A DNA stretch of 64,000 nt from Bacillus sp. FJAT-45350 (GTDB lineage Bacteria; Bacillota; Bacilli; Bacillales; NISU01): contig NZ_NISU01000001.1 in assembly GCF_002335805.1 (NCBI RefSeq), positions 1,310,079 to 1,374,078 on the forward strand, written 5' to 3'. Under the pieces are notes generated by a model that was not told the DNA's origin, did no database searches, and saw nothing but the letters and a program-made list of their open reading frames with translations. Made by a program: the position numbers and the translations under genes. Shown here piece by piece: positions 26,763-35,347 of this stretch. Positions within the stretch are counted from its first letter, which is position 1. Every line of letters starts with the position of its first letter.

Positions 26763-26884
26763 GTTTTCTATTTATTTAATGTGAAGCCTTAATAATCACG
26801 AAGAGAAAACCCTACAATATTGAACGATTGTCTAATAAGAGGTTGGTGGACTGATTTTTAAACGCAACAAAAAAAGCAAAGTTT

Positions 26885-27342
26885 TTACTTTGCCCTTTCA
26901 TAAAATTCACTAGCAAAAAACCATCTGTAATATAACCGTGATAAATATATTGTAATCCCCATAGTTATAGTACTCCAATACCATTTCCAGTGAATGTATG
27001 TTATGAGTTTTGTATATTTAACTGCAATTAACTCTAATACAGATAATACAACCAAATATAAAGAGTAGTATAGAAATTTAATCATTGAGCGTTGTTTCTC
27101 AGGGTATAAAAGGTTAAATAGTACGGAAACAGCCGGAAATACAAAATACTCAAATGTGAAACTTGCTTTATTAGACTTTTTGAACGTCTTGGATACTTAA
27201 TTAAATTGTTTTCTGCAACAAGTAACCCAATAAACCAAGTAATAATTTGCTGAAATAAAAAAGCAACATGGGCATGTCGTATTTTATTTTTCGGAACTAA
27301 TAAGAAGAGCACTAGACTTACGATTAGCCAAGATGAAATAAC
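26885..27342 (-). pseudogene. Frameshifted CBO0543-family membrane protein gene
   Basis: Two overlapping minus-strand frames together make one CBO0543-family protein. The first (from about 27342) gives VSLVLFLLVPKNKIRHAHVA and EQQIITWF-like helices up to NLIKYPRRSKSL. The second frame carries NKASFTFEYFVFPAVSVLFN, then LLYPEKQRSMIKFLYYSLYL, and ends RLYYRWFFASEFYERAK at 26885. A single-base shift at about 27175-27190 separates them. No ATG start remains in the first frame, so this gene looks dead, although a sequencing error could explain the shift alone. Confidence 0.7.
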
Positions 27343-27375
27343 TTATAATTGAAATAATTTAAAGGAGTGATTACA

Positions 27376-28119
27376 ATAGAAATTTTTGACTCGCATCTAC
27401 ATATTATTAATCGAAAATTTCCTTTGTATGAAAATCAAGGGTATTTACCGCAACCGTTCATTTGTGAGGATTATTTGGAAAGTGTAAAAAACTTGAATGT
27501 TGTTGGGGGAGCTGTCGTTTCAGGTTCCTTTCAAAAATTTGATCAAATATATCTTGAAGATGCGTTAAAAATTTTGGGCACAAAATTTGTTGGAGTAACT
27601 CAATTACCTTACGATACCTCCGATGAGAAAATTATCCGTCTTAATGATATTGGTGTAAAGGCCATACGTTTTAATGTGATGCGTGGTGGATCTGAAGATG
27701 TATCTTATTTAGAATCCTTTTCTAAAAGAGTGTATGAATTAGCAGGATGGCATACTGAGTTATACATTGATTCAAAAACCCTATTAGAAATTACCCCAAT
27801 TATAAAGGAACTACCTGCAGTTTCCATTGATCATCTTGGTTTAGTTAATGAGGGATTTAGTAATTTACTATCTTTAGTTGATAAAGGTGTAAAAGTAAAG
27901 GCAACTGGTTTTGGAAGAGTTGATTTAGATGTACAGAGTACTTTGTTATCAATTCATAATGTTAATCCTCATGCGCTAATGTTTGGAACGGATTTACCTT
28001 CTACAAGAGCGAAGAGGCCGTTTCAAAAATCGGATATAGAGCTAATAAAATCTATTTTTAACGAGGAACAAGCAAGTAAAATTTTATATGAAAATTCTAT
28101 CAATTGGTATTTCAAATAA
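27376..28119 (+). CDS. Amidohydrolase-family TIM-barrel hydrolase
   Basis: About 247 aa. It opens with the metal-binding motif IFDSHLHI (HxH at the first strand) and has IDHLG near residue 155 and MFGTDLPS near 210 (Asp at strand 8), as in the amidohydrolase-2 family of lactonases and decarboxylases. The substrate is unknown. Start: AAAGGAGTGA (27361-27370) is an excellent ribosome-binding site, but the only canonical in-frame start, GTG 27367, lies within it. The codon at the ideal distance is ATA (27376), where relatives have Met before EIFDSHLH. An ATA (or ATT 27382) start, or inefficient use of the GTG, must be assumed. An acyl-CoA dehydrogenase follows. Confidence 0.75.
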   Translation: MEIFDSHLHIINRKFPLYENQGYLPQPFICEDYLESVKNLNVVGGAVVSGSFQKFDQIYLEDALKILGTKFVGVTQLPYDTSDEKIIRLNDIGVKAIRFNVMRGGSEDVSYLESFSKRVYELAGWHTELYIDSKTLLEITPIIKELPAVSIDHLGLVNEGFSNLLSLVDKGVKVKATGFGRVDLDVQSTLLSIHNVNPHALMFGTDLPSTRAKRPFQKSDIELIKSIFNEEQASKILYENSINWYFK

Positions 28120-28164
28120 ATTTTAGTTGTGTTAGAATTAGAAAAATTCAGATTTTTTATAGTA

Positions 28165-28190
28165 TAAATGAGCGAGCGCTCGGTCGTTAA
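28165..28190. promoter_or_regulatory. Palindromic operator-like site before the acyl-CoA dehydrogenase
   Basis: CGAGCGCTCG (28173-28182) is a perfect palindrome within a longer imperfect dyad (AATGAGCGAGCGCTCGGTCG). It is GC-rich in an AT-rich gap and lies 30 nt before the start. Sites of this kind are usual for TetR-family repressors of fatty-acid or acyl-CoA genes; no regulator gene is adjacent. Confidence 0.55.
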
Positions 28191-28211
28191 TTAGGGGGGT
28201 AAAACAATAAA

Positions 28212-29354
28212 ATGGAGTTAAGATTAAATGAGGAACAGCAAATGATAAAAAAAATGGTAAGAGAATTTTCGAATGAGATCATAAAAAAAGCTGTAGTTGA
28301 TATGGAAGAATCAGATGAATTTCCACTTGAAACCATTCGGAAAATGGGAGAATTAGGTTTAATGGGCATACCAATTCTACAAAAATATGGTGGAACGGAA
28401 CTGGATTTTATTTCGTATATTCTGGTCATTAATGAAATATCAAAAGTAAGTGCAACCATAGGAGAAATTGTTTCAGTTCATACTTCTGTAGGGACAAATC
28501 CTATCTTATATTTTGGAACAGACGAACAAAAAATAAAATATATTCCCAAATTAGCATCTGGGAAATTTATTGGTGCCTTTGCTCTAACTGAGCCGAGTGC
28601 GGGTTCAGATGCAGCAAATATTCGTACTACTGCAGAAAGGAAGGGAAATAAGTATATTGTTAATGGTTCAAAAATGTTTATTAGTGGTGCGGGCGCAGCA
28701 GATATTTATATTACCTTTGTAGTTACTGACCCTACAAAAGGTAAAAAGGGAATTTCCACTTTAATTATTGATAAAGATACTCCAGGTTTTTTTATAGGGA
28801 AAAAAGAAAGAAAAATGGGATTACATGGTTCAAATACATGTGAATTATTCTTTGAAAATGCAGAAGTACCAGTTGAAAATCTACTTGGAACAGAGGGAGA
28901 AGGTCTTAAAATTGCATTAGGTAATTTAGATGTTGGGAGAATAGGTATTGCTGCGCAATCACTTGGAATAGCAGAGGCTGCTTTAGAGGCTGCTATACAA
29001 TATGCAAAAGAGAGGAAACAATTTGGTAAACCGATTTCTGCTCAACAAGGATTATCGTTTAAACTTGCGAACATGGCCACTAAAGTAGAGGCAGCCAAAT
29101 TATTAGTCTATCAAGCAGCTGACCTTAGAAATAAAGGAATTCCTTGTAGTAAAGAAGCCTCTATGGCTAAGTGTTTTGCTTCGGACACTGCCATGTATGT
29201 GACAACAGAGGCAATTCAGGTATTTGGTGGCTATGGGTATACAAAAGAATACCCAGTAGAACGATATTTTCGAGATGCCAAAGTAACACAAATTTATGAA
29301 GGAACAAATGAAATTCAAAGATTGGTTATTTCAAAACACCTTCTTTCCATATAG
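28212..29354 (+). CDS. Acyl-CoA dehydrogenase
   Basis: FAD enzyme (380 aa) that oxidises an acyl-CoA to the 2-enoyl-CoA and passes electrons to ETF. Both signature patterns are present: GAFALTEPSAGSDAA (about residues 121-135) and, near the end, QVFGGYGYTKEYPVERYFRD with QIYEGTNEIQRLVISKHLL, whose glutamate in YEGTNE is the catalytic base in short/medium-chain enzymes. Ribosome-binding site AGGGGGGT, somewhat distant (11 nt). No ETF or thiolase genes follow, so it is an isolated enzyme, perhaps acting with the amidohydrolase upstream in a degradation step. Chain-length specificity is not evident. Confidence 0.9.
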   Translation: MELRLNEEQQMIKKMVREFSNEIIKKAVVDMEESDEFPLETIRKMGELGLMGIPILQKYGGTELDFISYILVINEISKVSATIGEIVSVHTSVGTNPILYFGTDEQKIKYIPKLASGKFIGAFALTEPSAGSDAANIRTTAERKGNKYIVNGSKMFISGAGAADIYITFVVTDPTKGKKGISTLIIDKDTPGFFIGKKERKMGLHGSNTCELFFENAEVPVENLLGTEGEGLKIALGNLDVGRIGIAAQSLGIAEAALEAAIQYAKERKQFGKPISAQQGLSFKLANMATKVEAAKLLVYQAADLRNKGIPCSKEASMAKCFASDTAMYVTTEAIQVFGGYGYTKEYPVERYFRDAKVTQIYEGTNEIQRLVISKHLLSI

Positions 29355-29448
29355 GTAAAATAAGCATCAAATAGAGGATTATAAAGGTATTGTTTTTTAA
29401 TTAACTAACTAAAACTGTTCAACCATTAAGAACGATAACAAAAAGTGG

Positions 29449-29595
29449 TTATCTGTTCTTGATTGATTCCAGTAACTTTCTCACTCTGAAATGATGAAAA
29501 ATCGTCAATCCAATAATAACGACACTGAAAACCGAAGACATAATTGTGCTATACATTAATCCTTTTACAATATTTTGATTAAACAACCTTATCAT
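29449..29595 (-). CDS. Possible small membrane protein or remnant
   Basis: 48 codons on the minus strand, with one clear helix (STIMSSVFSVVIIGLTIFHH) and a basic tail (RVRKLLESIKNR). The frame continues upstream of the ATG (ELYPSETG) without a start codon, and the ribosome-binding site is weak, so this may be the 3' end of a lost gene. The rest of the gap 29355-29853 shows nothing else. Confidence 0.3.
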   Translation of the reverse strand: MIRLFNQNIVKGLMYSTIMSSVFSVVIIGLTIFHHFRVRKLLESIKNR

Positions 29596-29815
29596 TCCTG
29601 TCTCTGAGGGATATAGTTCAATGATTATTATTTATTGAAACCAATGAAATTATCCACAAAATAATGACTACACAGTACAGTACAACGTTACTGGTAATAG
29701 AATAAACATCTAAGAGACGGTTGCTTTCAAAGTGATCGTCTTTTCATATTTGAATGATAATGCACAGTTTACAAAAGGTGAATCATACAGGGTAGGAACC
29801 GAAAAATAATAAAAA

Positions 29816-29839
29816 CGAGCACTAATGATGCAGTGCTCG
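29816..29839 (-). terminator. Terminator of the YjcZ-type gene
   Basis: CGAGCACT pairs with AGTGCTCG (8 bp). Read on the minus strand it is followed by TTTTTATT, just after the stop codon at 29854. Confidence 0.7.
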
Positions 29840-29853
29840 AATAAAAATAGGTT

Positions 29854-29958
29854 CTAGTAATGTGGTCTAACGAAAGCTGTGCCGACAATAATCAATAAAA
29901 TGAACAGCACAACAATTAACGCAAAATTATTATCTTTTCTGTGACCGTAAACACTCAT
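29854..29958 (-). CDS. YjcZ-family small sporulation membrane peptide
   Basis: 34 aa: a short polar start (MSVYGHRKDN), then FALIVVLFILLIIVGTAF and a short end. This matches the FALIVVLFILLIIVG core of YjcZ/CotZ-like small spore proteins, which are numerous in Bacillus. The ribosome-binding site TTGGAGGTG is very strong, supporting a real gene. Confidence 0.75.
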   Translation of the reverse strand: MSVYGHRKDNNFALIVVLFILLIIVGTAFVRPHY

Positions 29959-30155
29959 GAAGTTTCACCTCCAATATTTACAGGATTAATATACTTTATG
30001 TTTTAGTTGTAAGAAGGGATTGGACGAACTCCTTAAGATTAAATACATTTTTATGTATTCTGTGGAAGGAAGTAAGTTTAATTAACGGTACGAATTTTGC
30101 CCTAAATAATTAGGTCATAAACGACAGCATATACGAATTTAAGTGTAGAGAAAGA

Positions 30156-30180
30156 AAAAAGAGCTGTTTCAGCTCTTTTT
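30156..30180. terminator. Terminator overlapping the end of the next minus-strand gene
   Basis: AAAAAGAGCTG pairs with CAGCTCTTTTT (11 bp around a 3-nt loop). It is symmetrical and can act on both strands; it ends the gene at 30179-30370. Confidence 0.75.
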
Positions 30181-30370
30181 AGAAAAAACGTCGTAAAAGA
30201 AGTAGAGATGTGATTAAGAAGAAGGGAATAAATAATCTTCTAAACGGTGATGTGCGAAGAAATAATCCTCTTTGTTGATTAACACCTTCGATAATACCAG
30301 TATGAATTCCACCATAAGCATCTCTAATTTCTACCATCTGTCCTTGATAAGCCCAAGCTAATTGTTCCAT
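30179..30370 (-). CDS. Small basic protein with C-terminal membrane helix, Bacillus type
   Basis: 63 aa. The first 40 residues (WAYQGQMVEIRDAYGGIHTG, then IIEGVNQQRGLFL) look like a small SH3-like/Sm-type barrel of the kind seen in spore-coat-associated DUF2642-type proteins. The end is a hydrophobic segment (LFIPFFLITSLLLLRRFF). Good ribosome-binding site (AAGGAG). I cannot name the family with certainty. Confidence 0.55.
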   Translation of the reverse strand: MEQLAWAYQGQMVEIRDAYGGIHTGIIEGVNQQRGLFLRTSPFRRLFIPFFLITSLLLLRRFF

Positions 30371-30585
30371 ATAATGTCTCCTTATCTATTTTTTATTATC
30401 TAATTTACTTTAAGTTTATGATGGAACCTTAGAAAAGATTGGACAGAGAGACTGCAAAAGTAAACTTGGTTAAATAATCTATATAAAGCAAGTGATAGGT
30501 AGTTAATTCCAAAAACCATTAAAGAGATGGTTTTAAAGCTAAAGTCGACATATACTTTAAAGTACTTTTTAAAGGAGGTTCTAAT

Positions 30586-30701
30586 TTGAAGGGAATTGAG
30601 ATTGCGAAGAAATTAAATATAAGCACGAGTGCATTAATACATTACGAAGATTGGGGGGAGTTCCTCCCGTTGAACGAAAAGAGAACGGTTATAGAAATTA
30701 A
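30586..30701 (+). pseudogene. MerR-type regulator, N-terminal fragment with frameshift
   Basis: TTG start with AAAGGAGG upstream. The first frame gives IEIAKKLNISTSALIHYEDW, the MerR helix-turn-helix. The next residues appear only in another frame as VPPVERKENGYRN, the wing of MerR (PPVERxxNGYR). The shift lies in the six-G run at 30653-30658, where one extra G would restore the frame. The remainder of a MerR protein is missing, so it is dead regardless of the shift. Confidence 0.65.
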
Positions 30702-30900
30702 AAAAAAGAACATAAAAAATATTATAAATGTTTCCATTGAATTTGAAGTGTTTTTTTAATTTGCGATTGGTAAGGTTGTACATTTTCTAGAATTCTCAAT
30801 TTATAAGTTCATTTTTAAAAAAGATAGACATAGATTGTGTTGATTGCCATATTATCCCTGTTATTAGTGTGGACTTTATAAACTTGAGAGGAGAATGTAA

Positions 30901-31498
30901 TGAAGAAAAATGTTGTTAAGTTTGTTTGTAATTACCTTGTTAATGTTTACTGGTGTTTATGGGACGTTTGCTAAGAGTTCAATTGAATTTTCTGATGTCC
31001 CAACTTACCATTGGGCAAAATCTACTATTGATGAAGCGGCAATGGCTGGGCATGTGTTAGGTTACCCAGACGGTACATTTAGGCCAAATCAGTCTGTCAT
31101 TGTTGCTGAATTTGCTACGTTTTTAGCTCGCTTTTATGGTGAAGGGGATAAAATTCACGGTGAGGGAAGTTTTTATGAAAATGTTGAAAGGTTTATGCGA
31201 GAAAATCAGTATCCGTATTCTCAACATCCTAGGAACATTAACATATAGTAACTTTGCATTTGAGATAGCTTCATTAAAACACCTAACTTTTTCAATTGAA
31301 TTAGAAGGTGCAAATGCAAATAAATACGATTTTAATGACATTATATCTAGATTAGGTAACCCACAAGTTGAAGGAAAAACAGATAATGGAGTTTACTATA
31401 TTGGCTATGGAACAGAAGATCAAAACTTAATTTTTAATTCTCATAACAAGAGTAATGTATCAAGTATAGAGTACCTTTTATGGTCAGCAATCCAATAA
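30901..31498 (+). pseudogene. Decayed SLH-domain surface-protein gene
   Basis: ATG 30901 follows GAGGAG, but its frame ends early. One base fewer in the AAAAA run at 30905-30909 would join MKK to MLLSLFVITLLMFTGVYG, a signal peptide, in the frame of ATG 30910. An SLH domain follows (IEFSDVPTYHWAKSTIDEAA, then GHVLGYPDGTFRPNQSV), which anchors proteins to the cell wall. That frame ends at 31248. A third frame ends at 31498 with FSIELEGANANKYDFNDIIS and GNPQVEGKTDNGVYYIG, perhaps the C-terminal domain of the same or another protein. The result is a chimeric, broken gene. Nothing else is seen in 31499-31747. Confidence 0.6.
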
Positions 31499-31747
31499 AT
31501 AAATGATGATTTTGTAGAAATAGAGTAGATATCAATTAACAAATCGAAGGTAATCATTGGGAAGGTAGTAGTATTAATTTTGAAAATGACACCATAGGGG
31601 CTAATTCATTCTTTTTTGGATGAGTAACCTTTTTGTATCAAAGTACATATTTTTCATTCATAGTAGTGGTAGCAATATAATCTAAAGATTGTTCAATGGG
31701 TAAGATATAACGTACAATAACCGCAAAGTAAAAGAAAGGAGACCGTC

Positions 31748-32395
31748 ATGAACTATAATATACAAGCAAATACTATCCAAACTGCAACATTCGGTATGGG
31801 CTGATTTTGGGGTCCTGATGCTCGGTTCGGGCATCTACCAGGTGTTGTGAGGACAAGGGTTGGTTATGCTGGTGGCACAACAATTGCTCCAACTTACCGC
31901 CAGATAGGAGATCACTCGGAAACGCTACAAATTGATTTTGACCCTAACCTAATTACGTATGATGAGATTTTACGTCAGTTTTGGGAGAATCATAATGCTG
32001 TTAAGGAGCGCAATTATAAGGGACGTCAGTATATATCTATTCTTCTGTATCATGATGAAAGTCAAAGAGAAACAGCTAAAAGACTAAAAGCGGAATGGGA
32101 ACGTCTACAAAATGGAGAAATACAAACGGAATTCCAAGCTTATGCGAATTTCTATGTGGCTGAAGACTATCATCAAAAGTATTATTTGAAAAGGTATGTA
32201 AAAGCAACATCCGAAATTCAACATCTGTTTTATGACCATGATGCATTCATAAATTCCACAATCTCTGCCCGTTTAAATGGTTTCGTTAAGGGATTCGGCA
32301 CTATGAACACTATAAAGGAAGAGATAGAGAATTGGGGTCTTAATGCGGAAGAAAAGACAGATTTATTACACCATTTAGGTAATATTAAGTGGTAA
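31748..32395 (+). CDS. msrA: Peptide-methionine (S)-S-oxide reductase MsrA, probable selenoprotein (UGA at the catalytic Cys)
   Basis: Repairs oxidised methionine (S-sulfoxide) in proteins. ATG 31748 follows AAAGGAGACC. The frame is open for 215 residues except for one TGA at 31802-31804 (codon 19). The context TATFGMG-TGA-FWGPDARFG puts it exactly at the nucleophilic Cys of the MsrA motif G-C-F-W-G. Downstream, MsrA landmarks are intact: GVVRTRVGYAGGT, IDFDPNLITYDEILRQFW and HNAVKERNYKGRQYISILL. A hairpin with a GGUUC loop starts 13 nt after the TGA (see 31817). Sec-containing MsrA is known from some clostridia and algae. Read as Sec the protein is complete; read as a stop, only 18 residues would be made. 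A Cys-to-stop mutation remains the alternative. Confidence 0.8.
31817..31835 (+). promoter_or_regulatory. Candidate bacterial SECIS hairpin in msrA
   Basis: GATGC (31817-31821) pairs with GCATC (31831-31835), extended inward by T-G and C-G pairs to a GGTTC loop (31824-31828). The first loop G is 19 nt after the TGA, within the range for bacterial SECIS elements, where SelB needs a short hairpin with a GG/GU loop next to the UGA. CCT (31814-31816) and AGG (31840-31842) could extend the stem below a bulge. Confidence 0.65.
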
Positions 32396-32421
32396 CTGAG
32401 ATGTTAATTCAAAGTTCATTA

Positions 32422-32459
32422 ACAAAGAAAGAAGCTTACTTTGAGCTTCTTTCTTTGTA
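32422..32459. terminator. Bidirectional terminator between msrA and the FapA gene
   Basis: ACAAAGAAAGAAGCT pairs with AGCTTCTTTCTTTGT over 15 bp. The two genes converge on it. Confidence 0.8.
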
Positions 32460-32470
32460 CATATTAGTGA

Positions 32471-34342
32471 TTACATTCTTTTCACTTTTTCAGTCTTCGG
32501 GTCGTATATGAATTTTAAATTTTTATAACTTCCTTCAAAAAATTCATTGTAGTAAGGTAGCTTTATTTTACTTTGATAGAGTGTATCAATCTCAATCATT
32601 TCACCTGCATAAAGTTCAGGTGGCTCACCTAATTCCGTTCCTACTGTGCTGGCTTTTATTGATTGTAATGCTTCAATCTTACCTCCACGAATGACTGCAT
32701 CCTTATGAGAGAAGATAATATTTTTACCTGCAAACAGTTGAGATTGAATGACCCCATCTTTCTTTATAATGATCTCACCATTTGTCTTTATCGTTGACGA
32801 TGTAGCAGACTTTATTTGAATACTACTTTCTTCATTTACCATAGATTCCATCTCTATAATTAACTCCTTAATTGAAAGGAGAATACTATTAAGTGCAGCT
32901 ATTGACTGAATCATTCGAATTGAATGAAAGTCTTTAAATTTAGATAGGCCATTTAAGAGTATTCTAGTTTTTACAGAATGCTGTATTTGGTTTTCAGGCA
33001 TTTCACTGAATATTTGATATAATTGATTGACTTCTTTAATGATATGGTCAAATTTCATTTCAAATAGCGTCTGGATTACATGGTTGAAGTTGAATTCAAG
33101 GTTCTTTTCGGTCATTGATTTTTCTAGTTGCTTCACTGCCAAGATTAATTTTTCAAAAGAAATTAAAAGATCTTGGGAAGTTTTGTATACTTGACTATAA
33201 TACATACTAAGTTGGCCAGCTATTACTTTACTATTGATGACGGTTCCCATTATATGAATATCTTGAGTAGCCGCAAGCTTGGCATGATAGACGTTTCCAT
33301 ACACATATATACTTCCAGAGCTTTCAACTTTCATATTGTCTTTTACATGACCTCGAATTAACACATCTCCACTAAAGTAAATATTTCCTGTCTTCATATC
33401 TACATCGCTATTTACTTCATATGTTTCAAGAATATCAATATGTTTGACCGAGTGACCAGTAATAGAAGGGCGACCTTGTTGAAGTGCAATCACTTGACCA
33501 TCTTCAGTAAGACGAACCCTCGGTTTTGGTCTTACTTCGATTTTCTTTGGTGGCTTTGGTTGGAGTACTTCTCCATAAACATTAATTCCATCTTTACCTT
33601 CTTTTGGTGGGAAGAGCCTTGCAATAACTTGTCCTGCCTCTACAGTAGGAATTTTCAACCGATTTTTATAATCGGCTTTTCCATCTACCTCTTCAATTAC
33701 TTCTTTTAAGTCTTTGGAAAAGTATTTTTCTATTACAGAGTCGACTGCTGGAATAGGTGGTAAGCCTTCCGCTACTTTAATAGGCTTGAACGTTGGATTT
33801 AACAACTCTTGAATAATTTTCGTTGTGTAAATCTCAACTGAAACACCTTTTTTTAATACTTCTTCAGTAATTTTTGAACTGACTTCTTCTACATCACACG
33901 GGCTCGAAACGGCTTCAAGCTCTAGCATCATACGATGAGAACGAGCTTTTGTAGCTAGTTCGTATGTTTTAAACAGTTCTGAGGACACTTGTAATAGAAT
34001 AGACAATTTATCATCACTAATTTTTATCGTAAAAGGTAAGGAAGAAGATTTTCTATGAATTTCAATTTTATCTTTAGAAAATACGATACGTTCTTTTTTT
34101 AGTAGTTGTTCATTTACTAGAATTTGCAGATCTGTATTAGGTACTAATATTGGATTTTTTCCACCTTCATTAGGGTCAATCACAAAAAGTTGTTGATCAC
34201 GCACTTCAATAAATCCATCATTTTTATTTAGGACTGATTCTCTACTAGTATGTTGAGTTTCATTATCAGAAGATGGTTTATGAATTTCTTGATTTAAGTT
34301 AAGGTCGTCTATTAATTCAAATAATTTCGCATCATTTTTCAT
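32471..34342 (-). CDS. FapA-family (DUF342) protein
   Basis: 623 aa. After an N-terminal region of about 170 residues, the FapA core starts with ITEEVLKKGVSVEIYTTKII and LPPIPAVDSVIEKYF. The central part has the family marks YKNRLKIPTVEAGQVIARLF and GKDGINVYGEVLQPKPPK, followed by beta-helix repeats (GNIYFSGDVLIRGHVKDNMK, then SGSIYVYGNVYHAKLAATQD) and a coiled-coil segment before a last repeat part. FapA proteins are tied to polar localisation/flagellar assembly in Vibrio; in Bacillaceae (YlxF/DUF342 kin) the role is unclear. Start ATG has AAAGGATG upstream. It is a single gene unit. Confidence 0.8.
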   Translation of the reverse strand: MKNDAKLFELIDDLNLNQEIHKPSSDNETQHTSRESVLNKNDGFIEVRDQQLFVIDPNEGGKNPILVPNTDLQILVNEQLLKKERIVFSKDKIEIHRKSSSLPFTIKISDDKLSILLQVSSELFKTYELATKARSHRMMLELEAVSSPCDVEEVSSKITEEVLKKGVSVEIYTTKIIQELLNPTFKPIKVAEGLPPIPAVDSVIEKYFSKDLKEVIEEVDGKADYKNRLKIPTVEAGQVIARLFPPKEGKDGINVYGEVLQPKPPKKIEVRPKPRVRLTEDGQVIALQQGRPSITGHSVKHIDILETYEVNSDVDMKTGNIYFSGDVLIRGHVKDNMKVESSGSIYVYGNVYHAKLAATQDIHIMGTVINSKVIAGQLSMYYSQVYKTSQDLLISFEKLILAVKQLEKSMTEKNLEFNFNHVIQTLFEMKFDHIIKEVNQLYQIFSEMPENQIQHSVKTRILLNGLSKFKDFHSIRMIQSIAALNSILLSIKELIIEMESMVNEESSIQIKSATSSTIKTNGEIIIKKDGVIQSQLFAGKNIIFSHKDAVIRGGKIEALQSIKASTVGTELGEPPELYAGEMIEIDTLYQSKIKLPYYNEFFEGSYKNLKFIYDPKTEKVKRM

Positions 34343-34647
34343 AGTCTCATCACATCCTTTGCTGTAATTTTATAAGAATTATTATAATCTATAGTAGAGT
34401 GTAGAGTTGTACTTTTAATTCGCTAGCACTAATATTTTTCTATATTATTAATCGATTCTAACTATATTTTACTAAAGTAATTTTGGTTTTGATGTGAAAT
34501 AAGTCACAGAATTGTTTAAAATCACCATAATTGTTACCATAAAAGTTAATAATACATTAAAATTAGATATATTTTAATAGTTTATATATAAAACTATAGG
34601 ACTTGAAAAAAATTTACTCAATAAATTTTTTAGAAAGGATGTCAAAT

Positions 34648-35328
34648 ATGTGCGGGCGTTATACATTAACAGTCGATCCTAACTTAATTATGGCAGAATA
34701 TCAAATAATAAATGATTTCACTGACCAATATGAGATGCGCTATAATATTGCTCCTAGTCAAGGAGCGCTATCAATTATTAGTGACGGTGAAAATAGAAGA
34801 GCTGGATACTTACGATGGGGACTAATTCCATTCTGGTCAAAGGATGAAAAGATTGGCTATAAATTGATTAATGCAAGATCGGAAACATTACACGAGAAGC
34901 CTAGCTTCAAAAATGCTTTTAAAAAGCGACGTTGCCTAGTAATGGCTGATGGTTTTTATGAATGGAAGCGTACTGAAGACAAGAAACAGCCAATGAGAAT
35001 TACTTTAAAAGATAAAAAAATCTTTGCGATGGCAGGCCTTTGGGAGAAATGGACATCGCCTGAAGGACAAGATATTCACTCATGTACAATCATTACAACC
35101 AAGCCGAATGATTTAATGGAAGAAATACATGACCGAATGCCAGCTATTTTAACTAGAGAACAAGAGCAAATATGGTTGAATAGAAGTATTGAGGATACGA
35201 ATATTTTGCAAGATGTTTTAACGCCCTATGATGCAAGTAAAATGGAAGCTTATAAGGTCTCTACACTTGTTAACTCACCTAAGAATGATTCGGAAGTGCT
35301 AATGGAAAGGGTTGTAGAACAACAATAG
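34648..35328 (+). CDS. SOS-response-associated peptidase (SRAP/YedK/HMCES family)
   Basis: Protects abasic sites in single-stranded DNA by forming a thiazolidine crosslink with its N-terminal cysteine. ATG 34648 is followed directly by TGC (Cys2), which becomes the active N-terminus after removal of Met. An upstream extension in the frame would destroy this, so it is not used. The other family marks are present: CGRYTLT, YNIAPSQ, RWGLIPFW, INARSET, CLVMADGFYEWK (catalytic Glu) and HDRMPAIL (catalytic His). 226 aa is normal. Ribosome-binding site GAAAGGATG. Confidence 0.92.
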   Translation: MCGRYTLTVDPNLIMAEYQIINDFTDQYEMRYNIAPSQGALSIISDGENRRAGYLRWGLIPFWSKDEKIGYKLINARSETLHEKPSFKNAFKKRRCLVMADGFYEWKRTEDKKQPMRITLKDKKIFAMAGLWEKWTSPEGQDIHSCTIITTKPNDLMEEIHDRMPAILTREQEQIWLNRSIEDTNILQDVLTPYDASKMEAYKVSTLVNSPKNDSEVLMERVVEQQ

Positions 35329-35347
35329 TGCCTACTATGATAATTTC

